Part shown: positions 1-8,899 of the stretch, one piece after another
Position numbering within the stretch: position 1 is the first letter of the stretch
Layout: each line of letters begins with the position of its first letter
DNA from: Armatimonadota bacterium
Lineage (GTDB): Bacteria > Armatimonadota > Zipacnadia > JAUWAU01
Direction of reading: 5' to 3'
Length of the DNA stretch: 64,000 bases
Assembly (NCBI GenBank): GCA_030601885.1
Contig: JAUWAU010000019.1
Location: forward strand, 1-64,000
Notes under the pieces: model-generated
Database searches by the model: none
What the model saw: only the letters and a program-made list of their open reading frames with translations
Told to the model about the DNA's origin: nothing
Translations under genes and position numbers: made by a program

Positions 1-1041
1 CATCCGCGTCATCTCCTCGATGATGCTCGGATTGTTCAGGAACCACCAGCAGCCGAAGGGCATCAGGTTGGGGAACTTGCGGGCGGCGACGCAGAGCTCG
101 TGCTGGTTCTCGCGCGACAGCAGCGTCACCAGGAACTTCACCTCGGGGTAGCCGGCACACATGCCGTCGAGCACGTCCACGTCGAACTTGCCGACGCTGT
201 CGCCGCCGAGCTGCAGCGCCGGGTTCACCGCCCGCTTGACGCCGATCATCATGGCGAAGGGAAGGCCCCGGTCACGCGCCACGGGGAGGACGCAGTTCTC
301 AATGATGCGCGAGCAGGGCGAGTCCTCCGGAAACCGGAACGTGTTCGCCAGCGAGACGGCCATGTAGACGGCCTTCATGCGATCGATCCAGTCAGTCAGG
401 AAGCGCCGCACCTCAGCACACGTGTCGGCATCGAGGGCCGGGTTCACCTCGTATCCCCAGCCGCGCAGCTTCGCGAGTGCCGTATCCCATCCGAGCAAGA
501 GCGCATCCATGCGCAGCGCAGCGTGGAAACGGGCGTCATCGTGGCCGCCGGCCTCCCACACCGCGTGCTCCTGCTCGTCGAAGGGGTCGTTGGTCATGAC
601 GACGCTCTCGACATTGGCCAGCTCGAAGACTTGGTCAATGTACTGCTCGACGGTGACGTCGGCGAAGTATTGCCTGGCCGCGCCGAGGTCGCGCGATGAG
701 ACGTCGATGCCCAGAGCGGCCAGCGTCGTGAGCACACCGCGCTGTGCCTCAGACACCGGACTGCTGTCGAGGAACAACGTCTGCCAGATGTGATCCGCCT
801 GTTCGCCCTTGGACATGGCGAACAAGGCTTCCGGAGAGACGGCGGCGTCGCCGCGAGCCACCTCAGCGATCAGGTAGTGATAGGTGACGAGCTGGTCAAC
901 TCCCCACAGAAGGAGCGGCCCGAAGCCGGCGCTGTAGATGTGCGTGTGGACGTCCAGAATGGGGGTCTCGTCAACCGCAGCCGATATCGCGGCGGCGAGA
1001 TCCTCGGACGATTGGATGCGACCCTCGTGCGCGGCGCTCAT
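1..1041 (-). CDS. Uronate (glucuronate) isomerase-like protein, C-terminus outside window
   Basis: Read on the minus strand from ATG at 1041; the frame is open to base 1, so the C-terminus is missing (347 codons present). Near residue 36 there is an ILDVHTHIY motif, the metal-binding HxH of the amidohydrolase superfamily. The last visible part (MPFGCWWFLNNPSIIEEMTRM) matches the conserved CWWF..NPS block of UxaC-type uronate isomerases, which interconvert aldo- and keto-uronates. It could be a member of a uronate-isomerase-like family with another sugar substrate. It is transcribed divergently from the gene at 1307. No other hexuronate pathway gene is visible, so the pathway role is inferred from family only. 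Confidence 0.85.
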   Translation of the reverse strand, partial: MSAAHEGRIQSSEDLAAAISAAVDETPILDVHTHIYSAGFGPLLLWGVDQLVTYHYLIAEVARGDAAVSPEALFAMSKGEQADHIWQTLFLDSSPVSEAQRGVLTTLAALGIDVSSRDLGAARQYFADVTVEQYIDQVFELANVESVVMTNDPFDEQEHAVWEAGGHDDARFHAALRMDALLLGWDTALAKLRGWGYEVNPALDADTCAEVRRFLTDWIDRMKAVYMAVSLANTFRFPEDSPCSRIIENCVLPVARDRGLPFAMMIGVKRAVNPALQLGGDSVGKFDVDVLDGMCAGYPEVKFLVTLLSRENQHELCVAARKFPNLMPFGCWWFLNNPSIIEEMTRM

Positions 1042-1306
1042 TGGCAGCCTCCCGTTCCCCGCGCGGCATCCCCGCGGCGGAGCTGGTGCCCCGCGTATTC
1101 GCTGCAGCGGCGGGTCAGCCCTCCACGATGCGCACCGATTGGGCTGGGCAGGGGGCGGCCGGAACAGGATTTGCCCGAGGCGCACGGAACACTCTTGCGG
1201 AGCCAACGGCGGCCCGGTTACATAGTGTCGGTCAGGCTGCCAGCCTGACGCCGACAGGGGGGGCACCCCAGGCAGGGCTGCTGGGGCTACACGGCGGAGG
1301 CGAGCA

Positions 1307-2305
1307 ATGAGAGTCGGCGTCTGCATTCCAGGCGATCGTGAGCACGCCACAGCGGATACCTTGGCGCTGATCGGCGACTGCGGATTCAGTTCCGTGTTCA
1401 TCGAGTGCCGCGAGGATACGCAGGACGCCGTTGGGCTGGAGCTGGCGGAGTTCGGGCGTCAATGTCGGCGCGCCGGTGTGGAGTGCTACGCCGTGCCCCG
1501 GGGGTACGGGGGCGTGCTGGCGACGCCACCGGGCCTGCGAAGTAGCTTCCTGCAGTTGCTGCCATCGGCACGACAGATCGACTCTCGCGGACGACCCATC
1601 GACCGGGCGTGCCCCAACGATCCCGACTTCCTGGACTGGTTCGCGGCGCGAATGGCCGATCTCGCCGAGCTTCTGGCCTGTGACGGGTTCGTATGGGACG
1701 AGCCATCGCTCTTTTACTCGCGCGGCGTCTGGGCGTGTCGCTGCCTGCACTGCCAGCGGGTGTACGAGTCCGAGTACGACGAGGAGATGCCGGCGGAGCT
1801 GACCTATCGGGTGCTCAACGTGCGCCAGCGCAGCATCATCATCTTTCTCCTGGCGGCGGCGGCAGCCATCAAGCGGGTGAATCGGCATGGGCGCAGCCTC
1901 GTACTGGCGGCCCCGGGCATGGCACACGAGCAGCTCCATATCGGCACGGACTACCTGACGCGACTGCTGGATAGCTCGGGAGTGGATGGCGTAGCGGTGC
2001 GCGTTGACTGGCCGGTCCCATATACGGCGGCGGACCGTCCCCGGTCCGCCATGGAAGACATCGTCGCGGGCATGGCCCGTCCGGGGCTGATGGAGGCCGA
2101 GGCGCGGGGCAAGGAGGTCTACATCTGGCTCAGAAGCACGGCCCGACCGCAGGATCGTCTCATCGAGACGTTGCAGTTCGCCTTGCGCCTGGGCATTCCG
2201 GGGGTCGTGCTCGCGGACTACGACGCGCTGACAAAGGATCCGGCTTTCGGCAGCATGCGGCCGCGCCTATTAGCCACCGTCGCCGCTGCGGCATCAGCGG
2301 AATAG
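1307..2305 (+). CDS. Hypothetical TIM-barrel / glycoside hydrolase-like protein
   Basis: 332 residues with no signal peptide. The ATG follows a GGAGG at about 7 nt. The N-terminal MRVGVCIPGD strand, repeated beta-alpha spacing and a central DGFVWDEPSLFY segment (near residue 130) resemble hypothetical proteins with a glycoside-hydrolase-like (beta/alpha)8 fold; an Asp-Glu pair after a buried strand is common at their active site. It is followed by CRCLHCQ, a Cys-rich motif frequent in such uncharacterised bacterial proteins. The last 12 bases overlap the convergent export gene at 2294. Function is not established; the carbohydrate-related role is inferred from fold resemblance and neighbours. 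Confidence 0.7.
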   Translation: MRVGVCIPGDREHATADTLALIGDCGFSSVFIECREDTQDAVGLELAEFGRQCRRAGVECYAVPRGYGGVLATPPGLRSSFLQLLPSARQIDSRGRPIDRACPNDPDFLDWFAARMADLAELLACDGFVWDEPSLFYSRGVWACRCLHCQRVYESEYDEEMPAELTYRVLNVRQRSIIIFLLAAAAAIKRVNRHGRSLVLAAPGMAHEQLHIGTDYLTRLLDSSGVDGVAVRVDWPVPYTAADRPRSAMEDIVAGMARPGLMEAEARGKEVYIWLRSTARPQDRLIETLQFALRLGIPGVVLADYDALTKDPAFGSMRPRLLATVAAAASAE

Positions 2306-4024
2306 TGTCAACAGCAGTCCCGAAGCGCCAAAGAAGATGTCTCTGAGCGCCCGGTAATCGCGCGAGCGCTTCTGCCTTGCCACGTAGATGATGTCGCCGG
2401 GGCGCAGCTTGAGCATCGGCTCGCTCCCCCCCTTGGCCACGACGACGTTCATATTGAGCTGCACGATGACGGGTTCGCCCCGCTCATCCCTTCGCGCCAG
2501 CAGGATATGCTTCGGCGTGCCGTGTGCGGCGATCCCGCCGGCCTCGGCAATGGCATCTACGATCGTTGTGTCTTCCTGCACAGGATAGGCGCCCGGCTTG
2601 GCGACGGCGCCCAGGACATATGCTACGCCACCTCTGGGCACGAACACGACGTCCCCGGGAAACACGGGGGAATTCTGCGCGGCGGCGCTGTCGGGGTCGA
2701 GCCCGCCAGGATCGAGCGTTTGCTGCAGGTTGACCCGGATGCTCTTCCCGTCACGCATGATCGTCGTGTGGCGCAGGTCGGCCATCGGGGTTGGCCCGCC
2801 GGCCGCGGCAAGCATGGTGAGCACGCGCGTGTTCGGCTGCACCTCATAGGCCCCCGGCTTGTCCACCTCGCCGGTCACGATTACCTGGTTGTCCACCTCC
2901 GGCACCAGTACGACATCGCCGGGATGCACCGAAACGTCGCTGTCGATCTGGCCACGAAGCCAGACGGCGGCCAGATCGATGGGGATATGGTGGCCGTCTC
3001 GCATGATGCTGGCATGTCTGAGGTCGGCGCGCGCCGTGAGTCCGCTGGCGCGCGACAGTGCGTCAACGAGCGTGCACGCGGCTTGCGGGATGAAGGAGGT
3101 AGGGTTGTTGACCGCGCCGACGATGGCGATGCGCTCGGCTTCGGCGACTATGACGATGTCGCCCGGCGCGAGGGCCAGGTTCTGGGAGAGGTCGCCCTCG
3201 AGCAGCAGCTTGCGCAAGTCGATGGGCTCCGAGTTCCCTTCCTGACGCACCAGCAGTGCGCTGCCCAGCCTCGTGCCCTCTGCCGGCCCGCCGGCCATGG
3301 TGCTAACGGCATCAAGCAGCGTGAGCGATTCGCCCTTGGTCACGGCGAAGCGTCCCGGGCGAGCCACGGGCCCGAGCACGGTGATACGATGGGTCGAGCG
3401 TGGGATCCATACGATGTCGCCTGAGCGGACGAGGACACCAGCGCCGCTCGCTTCGCTGCCTCCGGTCAAGCGCTCGCCGGGGCCCTCGCTCAGATCCACT
3501 CGCTGTCCCTCACCCGTGGGATGCAGCAGCAGGACGGCATCCGTGCCGGCATCGGCGGCGAAGCCTCCCGCCCTGGCGATTGCCGAGAACACGGTTGCCC
3601 CGAGCGGTAGCTCCACGACGCCCGCTGCCCTCACCGCCCCCATCACACTGACGATCCGCACCGACTTAGCCTCATCGAGCGTCAACGTCACCCGTGGGCG
3701 CTTCAGGATGGCCGACAAGTGCTGGGTAAGGAGTTCTTGCGCCTCCACGACAGTGCAGCCGGCCAGTCTCAGGGGCTTGGAAATATACGGAAACGATATC
3801 GTGCCCGCGGCCTCGACACGATAAGCACCTGACAGATCTTTCTCCCCGAACACGATCACCTGCACGACGTCCCCCGGTCCTATTACGTACCCCTCGGGGA
3901 CAAACGAAGCGACAGCGACTGCAGGTGTCGTCGCCTCCGGCGCCGCATGGAGGGCTGCAATGGGCCCGGCCGCCAGGGCGAGCCCGAGCAGTAGAGCCTG
4001 ACCATATCGTGGCACGGCCTGCAT
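2294..4024 (-). CDS. Polysaccharide biosynthesis/export protein with five SLBB domains (Wza-like)
   Basis: 576 residues. An N-terminal signal peptide (LLLGLALAAGPIAALHA, no lipobox Cys) precedes a Poly_export domain at about residues 45-118 (YVIGPGDVVQVIVFGEKDL). Five SLBB-type beta-grasp repeats follow near residues 121, 211, 298, 383 and 468, each with a G-x-V-x-x-P-G type core and an AGG end. The C-terminus is a short hydrophobic/amphipathic helix (FFGASGLLLTLFR), as in the outer-membrane barrel of Wza homologues. Such proteins form the outer channel for capsule or exopolysaccharide. Wza itself has two SLBB domains; multi-SLBB forms occur in other phyla. No Wzc/Wzy partner is seen here. 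Confidence 0.9.
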   Translation of the reverse strand: MQAVPRYGQALLLGLALAAGPIAALHAAPEATTPAVAVASFVPEGYVIGPGDVVQVIVFGEKDLSGAYRVEAAGTISFPYISKPLRLAGCTVVEAQELLTQHLSAILKRPRVTLTLDEAKSVRIVSVMGAVRAAGVVELPLGATVFSAIARAGGFAADAGTDAVLLLHPTGEGQRVDLSEGPGERLTGGSEASGAGVLVRSGDIVWIPRSTHRITVLGPVARPGRFAVTKGESLTLLDAVSTMAGGPAEGTRLGSALLVRQEGNSEPIDLRKLLLEGDLSQNLALAPGDIVIVAEAERIAIVGAVNNPTSFIPQAACTLVDALSRASGLTARADLRHASIMRDGHHIPIDLAAVWLRGQIDSDVSVHPGDVVLVPEVDNQVIVTGEVDKPGAYEVQPNTRVLTMLAAAGGPTPMADLRHTTIMRDGKSIRVNLQQTLDPGGLDPDSAAAQNSPVFPGDVVFVPRGGVAYVLGAVAKPGAYPVQEDTTIVDAIAEAGGIAAHGTPKHILLARRDERGEPVIVQLNMNVVVAKGGSEPMLKLRPGDIIYVARQKRSRDYRALRDIFFGASGLLLTLFR

Positions 4025-4189
4025 AACGCCTTCCCCCCTGAGGACCGCTGCGAGCCGCAGCCGTTCTCACTGCTTGCGGTCTGACAACACCGAGCACATT
4101 GTACGCCGCGCTCCATCGGGCGTCAAGTCGGCGCCGCCGCACGGCGTCGCCAGCGGTCAAGGTGGTATCAGAGTGCTCCGCCAGGGTAG

Positions 4190-4864
4190 CTACTCAAGGT
4201 CCCACAGGGAGTCGTCAGCCAGCAGAAACTCTTTGCGGTGCCATTTGGTGTGCCCGTCGAGGAAGGTCACGTTCGCGCCCCCATCGTGGCGATCCGCCAG
4301 CATAGCGTGGCCGCCCATGGACGGGGGAAAGGCAGCGAAATAGCCCCAACCGTGGTCTGCATACCCGCTGAAGGTGGTGTCCACGATGGCGATCGTCTCG
4401 GTTGGACTGGCGACGGAGCCGAGGCGGGCGCTGCTGAGATACATCGCATTGTAGCCGTACGAGCAATAAACGAGCTCCATCAGATAGTTGTGCGTCGGGC
4501 CCCAGAAAGGTGAGCCATCCAGAACAGTGCCGGCTCCCTGCGGACGTCCCATGCTCGGGCAGAAGTACACCCTCACGTCAGCGGTGTAAGGTAGGAGGAC
4601 CTGTCCCCAGACCTTCCCAGTCGTCGGCGCGCTGGCAACGGCCCATGGCGGCAGGCGCTCATCGTAGTCCTGGCAATACATCTGCAGTGCCATGCCGAGC
4701 TGCCGCAGGTGGCTCACGCAAGCCGCCTGTCGTGCCTTTGCCCGTGCACGGTTCACGACGGGGACCAGAATGCCCGTGAGCACCGCCAGAATGCCGATGA
4801 CCACGAGGAGTTCGACGAGCGTGAAGCCCGGGCTCAGCGCGCCGGGCCGGGTCGGTGGTTTCAT
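4190..4864 (-). CDS. Prepilin-type protein with H-X9-DG C-terminal motif (DUF1559-like)
   Basis: 224 residues from ATG 4864, chosen because it places a type IV prepilin leader at the N-terminus: PGFTLVELLVVIGILAVLTG, with G-1, F+1 and E+5 for PilD-type cleavage and methylation followed by the hydrophobic helix. The middle carries the usual RQAACVSHLRQLGMALQMY segment. Near the C-terminus is HDGGANVTFLDG, the H-X9-DG motif typical of large expanded families in Armatimonadota and Planctomycetes. Secreted or pseudopilus-like; exact role is unknown. The start codon overlaps the stop of a possible 44-codon frame upstream. A second member lies at 29425. Confidence 0.9.
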   Translation of the reverse strand: MKPPTRPGALSPGFTLVELLVVIGILAVLTGILVPVVNRARAKARQAACVSHLRQLGMALQMYCQDYDERLPPWAVASAPTTGKVWGQVLLPYTADVRVYFCPSMGRPQGAGTVLDGSPFWGPTHNYLMELVYCSYGYNAMYLSSARLGSVASPTETIAIVDTTFSGYADHGWGYFAAFPPSMGGHAMLADRHDGGANVTFLDGHTKWHRKEFLLADDSLWDLE

Positions 4865-4995
4865 ACGAGCCGCCCGCGTCCCCCACCAGGACGCCGAGCA
4901 CGATCCACGCAGCGGCAGGCGTAGGCCCGCCCGTGCCCCTGAGGATCGCCGAGCAGCACGTCGGCCCTCAGCGGCATGTCCATTCCCAGCTCCAT
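4861..4995 (-). CDS. Possible 44-residue small ORF between the C25 peptidase and prepilin genes
   Basis: ATG at 4995, TGA at 4863-4861, overlapping the prepilin ATG as ATGA. The peptide begins MELGMDMPLRADVLL and contains CRCVDRARR; it is rich in Arg and Gly. It sits in the 142-base gap after the C25 stop. The overlap suggests translational coupling, but the composition is also what random high-GC sequence would give, and no family is recognised. Reported because it fills the gap, with low confidence. Confidence 0.22.
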   Translation of the reverse strand: MELGMDMPLRADVLLGDPQGHGRAYACRCVDRARRPGGGRGRLV

Positions 4996-5006
4996 GTCTC
5001 TCGCGC

Positions 5007-7277
5007 TCAGCCATCTGTCTGCCGCCAGGAACTGATGAGCATGGCCGGATCGCCGAAGAGCACGTACATGAGCGCCACATCGCGTGTCTGCTGGTCGCTT
5101 CTCCGCTGCAGCATGTTGCGTATCGCGAGCTGTACAGCCTCGCCCAAGGTGGACGCACGCGCCGCAAACACAGCCTCGGCGAATTCATTGAGCAGAAGCT
5201 GGTGCGCCACCGAGTAGCCCATCGCCGTCGGCGACCAACAGGCAACGGCGCCCCCCTTCGGGTTCTGCAGCCACGCCTCCGCCAGACAGTCGGGCCGCTT
5301 CGCGTGGGCGAAGAAGCCGTCCAGACACGAGAGGCTGACGATCACGGGCAGCTTATCGCCATTGGCGAGCTGCTCCGTTTGCGCCATCGTCAGCATGCGC
5401 TCGTGCGCCCAGCCGTCAAGTGTTGCGTGTCCAACATATACCACAAATCGGCAGCCTTCGTTGAGCACTGCCACGAGATTCTGCCCCAACTCCGGCGCAT
5501 TCGCGCCGCCCTTTTCAAGGTACAGTTTTTCGCTGCTCCAGCCCTGCCTCTCGTAGGCGGCGGCTGCCGCGTCACATATGCGCCCAAAGAGCGCCTCGTT
5601 GTCGTCGGCCACGAAGATCGCGTGGCGCTGCCACGGTCCGGCCGGCGGCGATGTCTCCTGTGTGAGTATCTTGCGGACGATGGTCGCCACGTCCTCTGGT
5701 GAGCGGGCCGGGATGCGGCCGATGGCGAGCTCGGGGATCCAGTCATCCCCGTCAACACAGACGAACCACTGGTCGCAGGCGGACTGCCCGATGTGGCGGG
5801 TTCGACTCATGTGAGTAGGCACGAGGTTAAGCAATGCGCCCAGGTGCCCCCTGTAGTCGTAGCTGGCATCGCCCACCAGCAGAACGAAACGCGGGGCAGG
5901 ACGGCGGTACTGCTCGTAGGCGAAGCGCACGAACCGCTTTATGGCGCTCGGCTCGGCACGCCCAAAGGCGAACTCATCGTACACGTCCTGGACATCCGTC
6001 GTCAGCACACTCAGCCCGGTGCTTTGCCGATGTTGTGCCAGCGGCTCGACGGCCTGCCGCAGGCTGCCGTGCGCGATAATGATGTAGTCCGCCTGATTCG
6101 TCTCCGACTGCAGAGAACTCGGCGAATCCAGCTCAATCTGAGGCACTTTGAGCATGCCCTTGGGCGTCGCGACGACGTAGCGGGCGCCTTCGGGCGCTCC
6201 GGCATCGGCGAAGCGCACCGCCTCGCCGGCACCCGCCGCGGGTTCGGCCTCCACGCGGCGAATCGCCTCGGGACTGTCAATGCGCCAGACGATGGCTTCG
6301 GAGCTGGGGAGCTCCGTCACGGCGTACACGTGCGGCCGGGCATCAGGAGCGCGAAAGCGGAGAAAGCCCGAGGGGGCGGCGAAGTCTCTTGGGTAGGTGA
6401 TCTCCACCCAGTCTACATATGCCAGGTCGAACTGGACACCCTCCTGCTTGACGCACCCGACGCGTACGGTATTGCCCTGCGCCTTGAGCGTGCCAGGCGG
6501 TATCGCACCCTCGATGCTGTACGGCGTCTGCCCGTCCCACTCCGCGGTGGCGACGACTGCGTCGTCAATCGCCACCTCCGTGCGATGGTCCGGTTTCAGC
6601 GGGAGCTTGCTGAGCCCATAGAGCCTGACGTGCACCCGGGCCGGCTCCGGCGCATCGGGCAGCAGGCCGGGGAGATCGACGCTGAGCGTCGCCGGCGCGT
6701 CGTACCGGATCCTGGCGGCGAACCAGTGATCTCCGTCCGGCTCCAGCGGGATCATTGCGGAGTATTGTTTCTGCGGTTCGACGTGCACCGTCGCCATGTG
6801 GTACGTCGGGCGCGAGGCCGCGCTTGCCCCGGAGGGTGGCGGAGCCTGCTGAATCCGGAGGCCGGGGCCATTCCCGAGCGTGAGCCAATAGACGTTGTAC
6901 CTGGTGTAGACGGAGTCCGTTGCCTCAGCGTAGAATCGAATGACATCCTGCGCATCCAGGGAGCCATCCTCGCCGCCAACGACCTCAATGGGCAGCTCCC
7001 GGCCGTCCCAGAACAGCCGCGGCGATGCCCTATCCATCCCATCAAGCTCACAGCCGGCCGCCTGCAGCTCAGCTCCCGACAGTTCATAGACCCCGGAGCG
7101 CTCAATGAGGAGGCGCACGGCCGGAGGCTGCAAGTAGGGGCGAGGGGCCGGGTCGCCCCTGCCGCCACAGGTCGAGGCACAAAAAACGGCCACCCATGCG
7201 ACGGTGGCCATTCGAGCGCTGTTCAGTTTTCTCCCTCCCATCGCCATCCGATGCTCAGATGACGTGTGGGACTGCAT
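5007..7277 (-). CDS. Secreted C25-family (gingipain-like) cysteine peptidase
   Basis: 756 residues from ATG 7277, which follows GGAGG by 8 nt; a GTG 15 bases upstream is the alternative. The N-terminus carries a hydrophobic export signal (MATVAWVAVFCASTC) after a long n-region. The first half is beta-rich (VRLLIERSGVYELSGAEL), as in the pro-/accessory domains of large C25 proteins. The C-terminal half is a Peptidase_C25 domain with GRIPARSPEDV, the catalytic His in VYVGHATLDGW (H617) and the nucleophile in SLSCLDGFF (C651); both are present, so it should be active. The gene begins 39 bases after the precursor-like peptide gene, on the same strand, and may belong to that operon. A leader-cleaving or surface-processing role is inference. 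Confidence 0.88.
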   Translation of the reverse strand: MQSHTSSEHRMAMGGRKLNSARMATVAWVAVFCASTCGGRGDPAPRPYLQPPAVRLLIERSGVYELSGAELQAAGCELDGMDRASPRLFWDGRELPIEVVGGEDGSLDAQDVIRFYAEATDSVYTRYNVYWLTLGNGPGLRIQQAPPPSGASAASRPTYHMATVHVEPQKQYSAMIPLEPDGDHWFAARIRYDAPATLSVDLPGLLPDAPEPARVHVRLYGLSKLPLKPDHRTEVAIDDAVVATAEWDGQTPYSIEGAIPPGTLKAQGNTVRVGCVKQEGVQFDLAYVDWVEITYPRDFAAPSGFLRFRAPDARPHVYAVTELPSSEAIVWRIDSPEAIRRVEAEPAAGAGEAVRFADAGAPEGARYVVATPKGMLKVPQIELDSPSSLQSETNQADYIIIAHGSLRQAVEPLAQHRQSTGLSVLTTDVQDVYDEFAFGRAEPSAIKRFVRFAYEQYRRPAPRFVLLVGDASYDYRGHLGALLNLVPTHMSRTRHIGQSACDQWFVCVDGDDWIPELAIGRIPARSPEDVATIVRKILTQETSPPAGPWQRHAIFVADDNEALFGRICDAAAAAYERQGWSSEKLYLEKGGANAPELGQNLVAVLNEGCRFVVYVGHATLDGWAHERMLTMAQTEQLANGDKLPVIVSLSCLDGFFAHAKRPDCLAEAWLQNPKGGAVACWSPTAMGYSVAHQLLLNEFAEAVFAARASTLGEAVQLAIRNMLQRRSDQQTRDVALMYVLFGDPAMLISSWRQTDG

Positions 7278-7316
7278 CCGCTCGGCCTCCACGGCGACGG
7301 GCGCCTTAGCGCCAGA

Positions 7317-7547
7317 CTAGCTAAACGGGAAGTCGCAACTGCCCTCCGTGCGACACTGCATTCCGATGTCGAGCTGGATGGAGTCACAGGCAGCAGCCAT
7401 CGTTTCGATCTTTTGGATGTGTGCGATGTGCGGCTTCTCGTACGGCTTCTTCACGGGCGAGGAGTCGCTCGTCCCGGACATCGCCTCGTTAGGGAACGCC
7501 GGAGTCTGTGGGCGCGGCTCCAAGATGATGCGGGTGTCAGTGCCCAT
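7317..7547 (-). CDS. Candidate RiPP precursor peptide (76 aa, C-terminal Cys-containing core)
   Basis: Start ATG 7547 is preceded by GGGAGGG at about 6 nt; an ATG 18 bases upstream lacks such a site. The first 31 residues are low-complexity (TRIILEPRPQTP). Then comes KKPYEKPHIAHI, a leader-like motif that I recall from short peptides encoded beside PqqD/radical SAM genes. The C-terminal part holds Cys54, Cys65 and Cys71 with Asp, Ser and Gln between them (ACDSIQLDIGMQC), and ends DFPFS. The gene overlaps the end of the radical SAM gene by 11 bases, which indicates translational coupling. The modification type cannot be read from sequence; thioether or another radical-made crosslink is possible. 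No homologue is named. Confidence 0.72.
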   Translation of the reverse strand: MGTDTRIILEPRPQTPAFPNEAMSGTSDSSPVKKPYEKPHIAHIQKIETMAAACDSIQLDIGMQCRTEGSCDFPFS

Positions 7548-8616
7548 TGCCGCCCTCCCGTTCATTACGACTCATTACGCTCAGTTTTGCCGCCGCCACC
7601 GCGCACGCTGCCGAAGACGGGCCGCAGCGATCGCCATCTTCGAGGTGCGCCAGCGCGGAGCATCGGCCACAAATCCCCGCCGTCTCGCAGGAAGCGCAAA
7701 TGGCGATACCACCAAATGTGGTCTGCCGTAGCTGCCGCAGTGCCGGCGAGTGCTGCCAGATGTCAGCAAAGGACTGCCGACGCAGGTCGCCCGTCGGAAT
7801 GTCGAAGGCCACGCACGGATACACGATGCCGTTGGGGGCGATGGATGCCGTGCGTATGCCGGCGCCGCACGGCGGCTTGGAGAAGGCGCTCTCCGCGATA
7901 TTGGGCAGCTCCGCGCCCACACGTCCCTCGAAAAAGGACCGCAGTTGGTCGGGAGTCAGGCGGGATTCCAGCGGGCGGCGGTCGCCGTCTTTTGCGGGGA
8001 TGATGGTGACGTCGTAGACGTGTCGATCGGCGAGCTGCTGGGCCAGCCGGCGCGTTGCCTCGAACCCAGCGGCGTTGAGCGCCATCACGGGCGTCTTCAT
8101 CACGGTAGTGAGGCCGCGTTCGCGCATAAGCCGCAGAGCGCCGGTGGCCAGCTCGAATGACCCCTCGCAGCCGGTGATGCAGTCGTGCACGCTCGCGGAT
8201 GCCGCGTACACACTTATCTCGACACTCATGAGTCGGAGCGATGAGAGTGCGTCGGCGGTCACCGCGTCGATGAGGGTGCCGTTGGTCATCAGCCGCAGAG
8301 CGAACTCGCGGCGCCTCGCGTATTCGGCGACCTCGAAGAAGTCGGGCCGCAGCAATGGCTCGCCCCCGGAGAGCGACACCCACAGCGTCCCGGCATCGGC
8401 CAGTTGGTCGAGGACATCGAAGCACTGCTGCGTCGTCAGCTCAGCATCGCCGTCATCGGGGGGAACGTAGCAATGGACGCAGTGCAAGTTGCAGCGGCCC
8501 GTCAGCTCCCAATGTATGGTCAGGGGAATGTAGGAGCGCCGCGCTTTCTCGATCAAACGCTCGAAGGGCTCTGGCGCTGTGGGCTCGGTCACGATGCCCT
8601 GGCTATCCCCCGTCAC
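7537..8616 (-). CDS. Radical SAM/SPASM peptide-modifying enzyme
   Basis: 359 residues. The radical SAM cluster motif CNLHCVHC (CxxxCxxC) lies near residue 42, followed by SGGEPLLRPD (GGE SAM-binding motif). The C-terminal SPASM/twitch region has IAPNGIVYPC, then CASCETAGICGRC and further Cys residues up to residue 340, enough for auxiliary 4Fe-4S clusters. This layout is that of peptide maturases such as PqqE and sactisynthases. It overlaps the PqqD-like gene upstream by 14 bases and the candidate precursor downstream by 11 (from its chosen start), so the three are one translationally coupled unit. The substrate is inferred to be the 76-residue peptide. It could alternatively be a heme d1-type (NirJ-like) enzyme, but no such pathway is near. 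Confidence 0.92.
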   Translation of the reverse strand: MTGDSQGIVTEPTAPEPFERLIEKARRSYIPLTIHWELTGRCNLHCVHCYVPPDDGDAELTTQQCFDVLDQLADAGTLWVSLSGGEPLLRPDFFEVAEYARRREFALRLMTNGTLIDAVTADALSSLRLMSVEISVYAASASVHDCITGCEGSFELATGALRLMRERGLTTVMKTPVMALNAAGFEATRRLAQQLADRHVYDVTIIPAKDGDRRPLESRLTPDQLRSFFEGRVGAELPNIAESAFSKPPCGAGIRTASIAPNGIVYPCVAFDIPTGDLRRQSFADIWQHSPALRQLRQTTFGGIAICASCETAGICGRCSALAHLEDGDRCGPSSAACAVAAAKLSVMSRNEREGGNGH

Positions 8617-8899
8617 GTGGCGCCTCCAGCAGGATGATTATGTCCTTTTTGCCGAGCTCGGCGAGGAACTCCGCAACGTCCGCCTCCGCAGTCGCTCGCT
8701 CAACCTCATACTCCGTACACAGCGCATCCACGATGTCGCCGACGGATCTGCTGCCGTCGGCAAGCTCCCAAATGCGACTGGCCACTGGGCTCAGGAAAGC
8801 TATGCTGTTCTCGAGCGGCTGCACGACGACGGCCTCCCCGTCATAGATCCGCGAGGCCGTCTTCGTGCTGTGCACCGGATACATCGCCCGCAGAGCCAT
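8603..8899 (-). CDS. PqqD-like RiPP recognition element protein
   Basis: 98 residues with the PqqD fold pattern: a beta strand with DGEAVVVQPLENSIAFLSPVASRIWELADGSRSVGDIVDAL, then helices with the acidic AEADVAEFLAELGKKDII tail. PqqD proteins bind the leader of a precursor peptide and present it to a radical SAM maturase. An ATG at 8884 is an alternative start, but AGG lies 5 nt before the chosen one. First gene of the minus-strand cassette; the 445 bases upstream should carry its promoter. Confidence 0.88.
   Translation of the reverse strand: MALRAMYPVHSTKTASRIYDGEAVVVQPLENSIAFLSPVASRIWELADGSRSVGDIVDALCTEYEVERATAEADVAEFLAELGKKDIIILLEAPRDGG

Noticed and set aside
100..699. Long plus-strand open frame (199 codons)
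   Set aside because: It is antisense to the uronate isomerase-like gene, which has clear motifs; the plus frame is Arg/Val/His-rich with no family resemblance.
5793..7262. 489-codon plus-strand open frame
   Set aside because: Opposite strand of the C25 peptidase gene; high GC keeps stops rare in this frame. Composition is unlike a protein.
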